Assembly (NCBI GenBank): GCA_038232055.1
Contig: JBBSIN010000047.1
Coordinates: forward strand, 1-19,829
Reading direction: 5' to 3'
DNA: 19,829 nucleotides
Source: JBBSIN01 sp038232055
GTDB lineage: Bacteria > Actinomycetota > Actinomycetes > JADGOV01
Part shown: positions 15,109 through 19,829 of the stretch, in pieces
How positions within the stretch are numbered: the first letter of the stretch is position 1
Layout: every line of letters starts with the position of its first letter
Notes under the pieces: model-generated
Told to the model about the DNA's origin: nothing
Database searches by the model: none
Seen by the model: only the letters and a program-made list of their open reading frames with translations
Translations under genes and position numbers: made by a program

Positions 15109-16640
15109 GCCGCCCGCTACCGCCGGCGCTCGCCGGGGCGCTGGCGGCCGTGCTGCTGGTAGCGGGCTGCCGCGGCGGGGAGCACCGGGCGGCGGCGCCG
15201 CCGTCACCCCGGCCGTCCCCGAGCGCGTCGGGTACGCCGGCCGAAGGCACGTCCCTGGCGGCGTACTACACCCAACGGTTGAGCTGGCACACGTGCGGTG
15301 ACGGCTTCTCCTGTACGACGCTGCGGGTGCCACTCGACTACGCGCATCCCCGCGCCGACCAGCTCCGGATCGCGGTCATCAAGCGCCCGGCGAGCTCCAA
15401 GCGCCGGATCGGCTCCCTGGTGATCAACCCGGGCGGCCCGGGCGCCTCGGGCGTCGCATACGCCCGATTCGCCGACGAGGTGGTCTCGACAGCGGTCCGC
15501 GACCGCTTCGACGTTGTCGGGTTCGACCCGCGCGGCGTCGGCGGGAGCTCGCCGATCCGGTGCGTGCCCGGCCGCGACCTCGACGCGTTCCTCGCGGCGC
15601 CGCCTGCTCCGCGCACCGCGGCCGACGTCAGGGTGGCGGTCCACGCGGCGAAGCGGCTCGCCGCCGGCTGTGGGAAGCGCGCTGGCACGCTGCTGCGGCA
15701 CGTCGGGACGCTCGACGCCGCCCGCGACATCGACGTCCTGCGCGCGGCGCTCGGCGATGCCAAGCTGACCTACCTCGGCAAGTCCTACGGCACCTACCTC
15801 GGCGCGAAGTACGCCGAGCTCTTCCCGCGCCGGATCCGGGCGGCGGTGCTCGACGGCGCCCTGGACCCGGCCCTGTCCTTCCGCCAGCTCAACGCCGGGC
15901 AGGGTGTCGGCTTCGAGACCGACCTGCAGGACTTCCTCCGCTACTGCGGGTCGACCGGCGTGTGCGGCTCGTCGGCGAAGAGCTCCACGGCGCGCCTCGA
16001 CACCCTGCTCGCGGGCCTGAGGAACGGGCCGCTGCCGGCCCCGGACGCCCCCGGCGCCCGGCGGCTGCACCTGGGCGAGGCGATCTTCGGCATCGCGGCC
16101 GGCCTCTACAGCACCCAGACCTGGCCACAGCTCGGTACGGCGATCCGCGCTGCCGAACGCGGCGACGGCTCGACCCTGCTGCGGTTCTCCGACGAGCTGG
16201 CCGACCGGGACGCTGATGGGCACTACTCCAACCAGCTCGAGGCCAACACGGCCATCAACTGCCTCGACCATCCCTCGGCGCGCGACGTCTCGGCGTACGC
16301 GCGCGCCGCGGCCGTCGCGAGCCGGCTCGCTCCGCACTTCGGCCCGCCACTCGCCTGGGGCAGCCTGACCTGCGCGTTCTGGCCGGTGCCGCCGACCGAC
16401 AGCCCGCACCCGGTCCGCGCGCCCGGCGCCCCGCCGATCCTCGTCGTGGGGAACGTCCACGATCCGGCCACGCCGTACGCCTGGGCGCAAAGCCTTTCCC
16501 GTCAGCTGCCCGGCGCCCTGCTCACCTACGAGGCCGACGGGCACACGGCGTACCGCAAGGGCAGCAGCTGCATCGACGATGCGGTGGACACCTACCTGCT
16601 CACGCTCCGACTGCCCGCCCCAGGCACCCGATGTCACTGA
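15105..16640 (+). CDS. Secreted lipoprotein alpha/beta hydrolase, TAP/S33 family
   Basis: The product is a tripeptidyl-aminopeptidase-like exported hydrolase of about 511 aa. A lipoprotein signal peptide (hydrophobic core, lipobox LVAGC with Cys22) is followed by a Pro/Ser-rich linker. An alpha/beta-hydrolase fold comes next: oxyanion region NPGGPGASG, nucleophile elbow GKSYGT with Ser227, and a C-terminal TAP domain with Asp453 in HDPATPY and His480 in ADGHTAY. It should cleave N-terminal peptides or esters outside the membrane; the substrate is unknown. The start is uncertain. CTG 15105 overlaps the PSP1 stop (CTGA) and gives an ideal signal peptide. The only upstream standard start, GTG 15048, adds a 19-residue leader overlapping PSP1 by 61 bp. 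It converges on the permease remnant seven bases after its stop. Confidence 0.88.
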   Translation: MSRPLPPALAGALAAVLLVAGCRGGEHRAAAPPSPRPSPSASGTPAEGTSLAAYYTQRLSWHTCGDGFSCTTLRVPLDYAHPRADQLRIAVIKRPASSKRRIGSLVINPGGPGASGVAYARFADEVVSTAVRDRFDVVGFDPRGVGGSSPIRCVPGRDLDAFLAAPPAPRTAADVRVAVHAAKRLAAGCGKRAGTLLRHVGTLDAARDIDVLRAALGDAKLTYLGKSYGTYLGAKYAELFPRRIRAAVLDGALDPALSFRQLNAGQGVGFETDLQDFLRYCGSTGVCGSSAKSSTARLDTLLAGLRNGPLPAPDAPGARRLHLGEAIFGIAAGLYSTQTWPQLGTAIRAAERGDGSTLLRFSDELADRDADGHYSNQLEANTAINCLDHPSARDVSAYARAAAVASRLAPHFGPPLAWGSLTCAFWPVPPTDSPHPVRAPGAPPILVVGNVHDPATPYAWAQSLSRQLPGALLTYEADGHTAYRKGSSCIDDAVDTYLLTLRLPAPGTRCH

Positions 16641-16647
16641 CCCCTCG

Positions 16648-17258
16648 CTACTCCGAGCGCAGCGCGTCCGGACGGGCGGCGGTGTGAGGAAGGGCAGCGT
16701 CACGGCGGTGGAAGCGAGGACGGTAAAGACGGCCGCTACCCCGGTACCGCCCCAGCCGGCCCACGGCAACCCGACGGCGGGCGCGTCGTCCTGCGCGTTG
16801 AGGTTGAGGTAGAGGACCGACGCGACGATCGCGGCCCCGATGGCGACGCCGATGTTGGCCAGCAGCGGCACCGCCGTCTGCAGGAGCACGCTGCGGCGCA
16901 GCACCGCGACCGGGGTCCCGCTGGCGATGAGCGCTGCGAGACCGCGCCGGCGCTCCCGGAGGGCGTCCGCGGTCGTCACCGCCAACGAGGCCCCGGCCAC
17001 CAGCACGGCGAAGACGATGCCGGCCAGCGCGACCCGGCCGTAGGTGCCCGCCTGAGCCGCGTTGCGGGCGATCAGCTCCTCGACGGTCAACGGCGGCTGG
17101 TACGACGGCGTCCCCGCCAGCGCCGCGCGTACCCGCTCGACCGTCGCCTGGCGGCCGTCGGTCGCGCCGAGGACGCTTCGGGTGGCGCGGGCGAGCAGGC
17201 CGGCCGGGACGAGCGGCTGCGGCAGCAGCAGCTCACCGGTTCCGATGGTCCCTTGCAA
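16648..17258 (-). pseudogene. 5'-truncated, frameshifted FtsX-type ABC permease remnant
   Basis: Only the last about 200 residues of an FtsX/MacB-type permease remain. They include the helix at VALAGIVFAVLVAGASLAV, the cytoplasmic loop ADALRERRRGLAALIASGT, a second helix from LLQTAVPLLANIGVAIG, and a third ending in VTLPFL. Full-length proteins of this type have about 800 residues. The frame opens at TTG 17258, just after an in-frame TAG (17262-17264), and coding resemblance stops at the tRNA promoter. At the other end a one-base frameshift (between about 16674 and 16688) is inferred. The other frame reads ARPDALRSE then TAG at 16648, a typical end for the family, whereas the uncorrected frame runs on antisense through the hydrolase gene. 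No ATPase partner is present. It is most likely non-functional. Confidence 0.75.
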
Positions 17259-17278
17259 GGTCTACCACCCGTTAGACT
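17253..17278 (+). promoter_or_regulatory. Candidate promoter of tRNA-Thr
   Basis: A -10-like TAGACT (17273-17278) lies 24 bp before the tRNA. TTGCAA (17253-17258) is upstream but with only 14 bp spacing, so the -35 assignment is weak. It overlaps the 5' edge of the permease remnant. Confidence 0.4.
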
Positions 17279-17301
17279 GATCCGGCCCGCCTTCGGGCGG
17301 C

Positions 17302-17377
17302 GCCGCCTTAGCTCAGTCGGCAGAGCGGCTCACTCGTAATGAGCAGGTCGGGAGTTCGACTCTCCCAGGCGGCTCCA
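17302..17377 (+). tRNA. tRNA-Thr (anticodon CGT)
   Basis: The full cloverleaf can be drawn. The acceptor GCCGCCT pairs with AGGCGGC, the D-stem is GCTC/GAGC, and the anticodon stem is GCTCA/TGAGC. The loop is CTCGTAA, giving anticodon CGT (reads ACG). The T-arm is GGGAG-TTCGACT-CTCCC. The discriminator is T (17374) and CCA is encoded (17375-17377). It marks the border between the core synteny block and the accessory-looking region to its right. Confidence 0.97.
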
Positions 17378-17404
17378 CCCCTGACCTGCGGAAACGTCCT
17401 CCGC

Positions 17405-17421
17405 GATCTCCTTCCGAGATC
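17405..17421 (+). terminator. Hairpin downstream of tRNA-Thr
   Basis: GATCTC (17405-17410) pairs with GAGATC (17416-17421) around a five-base loop, 27 bp after the tRNA CCA end. There is no U-run, so a terminator role is inferred from position. Confidence 0.4.
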
Positions 17422-17484
17422 CACGACACGCCATGAGGTCAAACGATCTTCGTGTCGTCACCGCCGGACAGTGCAAGCGATCGC

Positions 17485-17514
17485 GCTATCTTTTCTGTAG
17501 CAGTCGGATAGCAT
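17485..17514 (+). promoter_or_regulatory. Candidate autoregulated leaderless promoter/operator of the toxin-antitoxin pair
   Basis: The inverted repeat GCTATC (17485-17490) and GATAGC (17507-17512) flanks a 16-bp spacer. The right arm overlaps TAGCAT (17509-17514), a TANNNT -10 exactly six bases before the antitoxin ATG (17521). The left arm falls at about the -35 position. An antitoxin dimer bound here would block RNA polymerase, as is usual for ribbon-helix-helix antitoxins. No Shine-Dalgarno is seen, consistent with a leaderless message. Confidence 0.5.
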
Positions 17515-17520
17515 GGCCGT

Positions 17521-17769
17521 ATGAGTGCGCCGGGGACGCAGATCAACGTGCGGTTGACCGACGAGGAACTCGCCCTCTTGGACTTACTACGGCAGTCACA
17601 TGCCGGCGGTATGTCGCGGGCGGAAGTGCTTCGGTCGTTGCTTCGCGAGAAGCGGCGCGCAGCGGTGGACCTGCGGATCGCCAAGGCCTACGACGCTGCA
17701 CTCCCCGCCGCCGACGACCAGGCGGAGGCGAGTGCCGCCGCGTCCGGCGAGGCGCTTAACGGGCTATGA
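17521..17769 (+). CDS. Ribbon-helix-helix antitoxin (MazE/CopG-like)
   Basis: This is an 82-aa protein. Residues 7-46 fit a ribbon-helix-helix DNA-binding fold: beta-strand QINVRLT, helix DEELALLDLLRQSHA, turn GGMS, helix RAEVLRSLLREKRR. The C-terminal part is acidic and Ala-rich (DDQAEASAAASGE), as expected for the flexible toxin-wrapping tail. It should neutralise the MazF-like toxin encoded next and repress its own promoter. The ATG at 17521 is fixed by the -10/start spacing. The stop overlaps the toxin start (ATGA), giving coupled translation. Codon use is somewhat less GC-rich at third positions than in the core genes to the left. Confidence 0.87.
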   Translation: MSAPGTQINVRLTDEELALLDLLRQSHAGGMSRAEVLRSLLREKRRAAVDLRIAKAYDAALPAADDQAEASAAASGEALNGL

Positions 17770-18080
17770 GGCGTGGCGAGATCTGGGAGGTGGAGTTCCC
17801 GCCGCCCGCCGGACGGCGTCCTGCAGTCCTGTTGACGCGCGACGTGATCTTGGACCGGCTCCGTAACGTCACCGTGGCGCCGGTCACGTCGACGATTCGC
17901 GGCATCCCGACTGAGGTCGAGGTCGACAAGCAAGCGGGACTCGATCATCTGTCCGTCGTCAGCTGCGACAACGTGACGACCGTTCCGAAGCGGCTCTGCG
18001 TACGGCGGCGTGGTGCGGTCGATCTTGAAACGGCCCTACGCATCGCCGAAGCGGTCCGGCTGGCTCTCGACCTGGATTGA
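17766..18080 (+). CDS. MazF/PemK-family endoribonuclease toxin
   Basis: This is a 104-aa type II toxin. The N-terminus MRRGEIWEVEFPPPAGRRPAVLL carries the MazF/PemK signature: RGEIW, then G-R-R-P-A-V-L with the conserved Arg. The VTVAPVTSTIRGIPTEV segment carries the conserved Thr/Ser before the active-site loop. SVVSCDNVTTVPKRLC corresponds to the strand pairing region near the C-terminus. MazF proteins are sequence-specific mRNA/tRNA/rRNA interferases; the cleavage site here cannot be predicted. It overlaps the antitoxin by four bases and appears intact, so the pair is likely functional. A 9-bp direct repeat CTGGATTGA spans its stop (18072-18080) and recurs at 18093-18101. Confidence 0.9.
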   Translation: MRRGEIWEVEFPPPAGRRPAVLLTRDVILDRLRNVTVAPVTSTIRGIPTEVEVDKQAGLDHLSVVSCDNVTTVPKRLCVRRRGAVDLETALRIAEAVRLALDLD

Positions 18081-18606
18081 CGCGATGGCATGCTGGATTG
18101 AGGAATTGCGGCGGCGGGCCGCGACGTGTCGACGTGTCGAGCGGCGTCCGGTGGTGAGGCGCCTATGAGTCGGGACACCGCCAGCCCTCCTGACCGGTTC
18201 TCCTGAAGCTCAGGAACTCAGGCGCCGCGAGTTGCTCTCGACGAGGACGCTCCCGAGTGAGACTCCCTCGGCCGGATCATCACCGCGTGCCAGCACGACC
18301 GCGCTGGCATCGACCACAATCAACGCGAGGCGCGTTCGGCGTGGATCGCGTCAACGGCACGCGCGGCGAACTGGCGCCCTTGCAGCTGTGTCCTGGCGAG
18401 CCCAGCCTTGCCCCGCGGTTCATCGCTGTGCTGGGCGCATTGGAGGTCCGCCGATCTGCGCCTTGGCGACGCCGTAATGTTCGGGCTCTACGACGGAGTG
18501 CCCTGGGCGTCGAACCGTCGTCGATCACCTCGCGCAACATTCCAGCGTGGGACTTCGCACGGGGCTGTCAAGCGTGCGAGGCACAACCGCCAGGGAGGTA
18601 GCGCAG
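18081..18606. other. Gene-poor interval with decayed accessory sequence
   Basis: There is no intact gene. The interval holds the CTGGATTGA direct repeat (second copy 18093-18101), a tandem CGACGTGT pair (18122-18137), and a TCCTGA/TCAGGA hairpin (18201-18215) at the end of the VapC-like remnant (18210-18323, minus). The Shine-Dalgarno of the dehydratase gene lies at 18593-18599. Several short open frames here lack starts, ribosome sites or recognisable content. Confidence 0.6.
18210..18323 (-). pseudogene. Truncated VapC-like (PIN domain) toxin remnant
   Basis: Starting at TTG 18323, the minus strand reads LIVVDASAVVLARGDDPAEG and then runs to a stop after 37 residues. IVVDASAVV with the first PIN-domain Asp (residue 5) is the standard N-terminus of VapC toxins, which are normally about 125-140 aa. 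The remaining acidic residues are absent, so this is a decayed 5' fragment. A different minus-strand frame ends with AARAVDAIHAERASR and a TGA overlapping the TTG (TTGA). This is what a preceding VapB-type antitoxin end would look like, but that frame has no start codon and hits a TAG about 55 codons upstream. Confidence 0.55.
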
Positions 18607-19581
18607 ATGACGACGAGCACGCTGCTGGTGACCGCGGCCGATGTCCGTGACGCGGCAGCACACATTGCGGGGGTGGCTCATCGCACGCCGGTGGTCCGCT
18701 CGCGCACGCTGGAGAAGCTCGCCGGTGCCGAAGTCTTCCTCAAGTGCGAGAACCTGCAACGCGCTGGCGCGTTCAAGATTCGAGGCGCCTACAACGCCGC
18801 GTCGCGACTGCCGCCGCACCAGTTGGCGAAGGGCCTAGTCGCGTACTCCTCCGGGAACCATGCGCAGGCTGTGGCCCTCGCCGCACGCGAGCTCGGGACG
18901 ACAGCGGTCATCGTGCTGCCGAAGGACGCGCCGCGGTCGAAGTCGGAGGCCGTGGCCGGGTACGGCGCAGAGATCGTCACCTACGACCGGTACACCGATG
19001 ACCGAGTCGCCATTGCGGAGCAGCTGGCACAGAAGCGCGGCCTTGCGATGATCCCGCCGTACGAGCATCCGTTTGTGATCGCCGGGGCCGGCACGGCGGC
19101 CCTTGAGCTGATGGAAGACGTCGACGACCTCGATGTGCTGATGGTCCCGGTGGGCGGCGGCGGGCTGATCGCTGGCAGCGCGACGATCGCTACCGCCGTC
19201 CGGCCGGGCATCCGCGTCGTCGGTGTTGAGCCCGAAGCCGGCGATGACACCAAGAGGTCGCTGGCGGCAGGGCAGCGAGTGTCGATTCCCGTGCCGCGGA
19301 CTATCGCCGACGGTCAGACGGCCCAGCTGCCGGGCGAACTGACCTTCTCGATCAACCAGCGATTGCTCGACAGCATCGAGCTCGTCAGCGACAGCGAGAT
19401 CCGCGAGGCCATGCGATTCGCCTTCGATCGAATGAAGCTGGTCATGGAGCCGAGCGGGGCAACTGCCCTCGCCGCGATCCTGTCCGGGAAGCTTCAGCAC
19501 CCTGCGGGCAGAATCGGGATCATCATCAGCGGTGGCAACGTTGACTCCCGCCGATTCATCGAGTTGCTTACAATGAACTAG
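18607..19581 (+). CDS. PLP-dependent threonine/serine dehydratase family protein
   Basis: The 324-aa enzyme belongs to the fold-type II PLP family (threonine ammonia-lyase, serine racemase, hydroxyectoine-utilisation EutB). Lys57 in RAGAFKIRGAYNA is the PLP Schiff-base lysine. SSGNHAQ (81-87) binds the substrate carboxylate, and VPVGGGGLIAG (180-190) binds the PLP phosphate. There is no C-terminal ACT-like regulatory domain, so it is not the isoleucine-inhibited biosynthetic long form. The EPEAGDD and PRTIADGQTAQLPGELTF blocks also fit EutB or 3-hydroxyaspartate dehydratase relatives, so the substrate is uncertain. The ATG at 18607 has AGGGAGGT eight bases upstream. Third codon positions are noticeably less G/C than in the core genes. 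Confidence 0.9.
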   Translation: MTTSTLLVTAADVRDAAAHIAGVAHRTPVVRSRTLEKLAGAEVFLKCENLQRAGAFKIRGAYNAASRLPPHQLAKGLVAYSSGNHAQAVALAARELGTTAVIVLPKDAPRSKSEAVAGYGAEIVTYDRYTDDRVAIAEQLAQKRGLAMIPPYEHPFVIAGAGTAALELMEDVDDLDVLMVPVGGGGLIAGSATIATAVRPGIRVVGVEPEAGDDTKRSLAAGQRVSIPVPRTIADGQTAQLPGELTFSINQRLLDSIELVSDSEIREAMRFAFDRMKLVMEPSGATALAAILSGKLQHPAGRIGIIISGGNVDSRRFIELLTMN

Positions 19582-19617
19582 CGCCGCCCGGCCCTGTACA
19601 GCCCTATATGGCCTCCG

Positions 19618-19630
19618 CACGTGACACGTG
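19618..19630. promoter_or_regulatory. 13-bp palindrome between convergent genes
   Basis: CACGTG-A-CACGTG is a perfect palindrome around one central base. It lies 36 bp after the dehydratase stop and about 60 bp before the stop of the convergent partial gene. The form suits a dimeric regulator better than a terminator, but the location between two 3' ends is unusual for an operator. Confidence 0.35.
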
Positions 19631-19689
19631 GGCGGATGGGATCCATGAGGTCAGCGTGACGGGCTGACTCGGGCGTTCCTCAGCGTGCG

Positions 19690-19829
19690 TCAGTACGCCG
19701 GGAGCGCTGGTTCGTCCGCCTCGCGGGCTCCGATCCGGGCGGCCGCAGAGTCACGTCCGCGTGGAACAGGTACGACGCCAAGGGCAGCGGCGAGCCCGGT
19801 AGGCGGCATGTTGCCGTAGATCGTCTCGA
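19690..19829 (-). CDS. C-terminal end of unidentified protein (cut by window edge)
   Basis: On the minus strand an open frame enters from the window edge and ends with TGA at 19690-19692, giving about 45 residues. It includes TIYGNMPPTGLAAALGVVPV and ends ADEPALPAY. Codon use resembles that of the neighbouring dehydratase. The length is too short to name a family. It is convergent with the dehydratase. Confidence 0.45.
   Translation of the reverse strand, partial: ETIYGNMPPTGLAAALGVVPVPRGRDSAAARIGAREADEPALPAY

Noticed and set aside
15204..16647. Continuation of the permease frame through the hydrolase gene as one 684-codon protein
   Set aside because: The sequence past about 16680 is antisense to a well-supported hydrolase. 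The family C-terminus appears in another frame with a stop at 16648, so the long frame is an artefact of a frameshift.
17302..17377. Attachment-site duplication of the tRNA 3' end
   Set aside because: I looked for a second copy of the T-arm/acceptor sequence to the right and found none within the window.
18280..18540. Minus-strand open frame of 86 codons starting MLREVIDDG
   Set aside because: It is Arg/Pro-rich with no ribosome site or family resemblance, and it overlaps the better-supported VapC-like frame.

Overview
The window is high-GC bacterial chromosome with the gene content and order of an actinobacterium. It contains a BldG-type anti-sigma antagonist with its partner, a helicase/secretion-neighbourhood DECH helicase with TadE/TadG-like genes, an MFS-thymidylate kinase fusion, and a TopA with a lysine-rich tail and no zinc fingers. 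From memory, the same neighbours occur around bldG/hppA/topA in Streptomyces and in the topA-holB to tad region of Mycobacterium. Genus cannot be decided from this window.

Layout. Bases 1-119 are low-complexity, homopolymer-rich sequence, probably a contig edge. Bases 120-937 carry a TadE-like/TadG-like pair, the tail of a Flp pilus/secretion cluster. It converges on a small coiled-coil membrane protein (977-1411, minus) and the DECH helicase (1523-3901, minus). A four-copy 17-bp tandem repeat lies between those two minus-strand genes. Divergent from the helicase is bldG plus an ATPase-like anti-sigma partner (4003-4871), followed by a K+-independent H+-pyrophosphatase (5019-7331). Next come an unrecognised actinobacterial protein (7421-8014), a four-copy 18-bp tandem repeat and topA (8121-10886). 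A DNA-replication module follows: the MFS-Tmk fusion, holB and the PSP1/RicT-like gene, ending in a TAP-family secreted hydrolase (to 16640). tmk-holB-ricT order is also known in Firmicutes, so this part is old core synteny.

At about 16.6 kb the character changes. A 5'-truncated, frameshifted FtsX-type permease remnant abuts a tRNA-Thr(CGT) gene. Beyond the tRNA the codon use is visibly less GC-rich. This part holds a MazEF-like toxin-antitoxin pair, a stretch with a truncated VapC-like remnant, a PLP-dependent threonine/serine dehydratase and the C-terminal end of an unidentified minus-strand protein. It reads as a tRNA-associated accessory region, although no integrase or duplicated attachment site is visible.

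I found no convincing new multi-gene system. The most interesting signals are the two unrelated four-copy tandem arrays, each sitting just upstream of a start codon, and two core genes that seem to need non-standard starts (ATT for MFS-Tmk, CTG for the lipoprotein hydrolase). Also notable are three candidate leaderless promoters with the same TANNNT-N6-start geometry, and the degenerate ATP-binding motifs in the BldG partner and in HolB.
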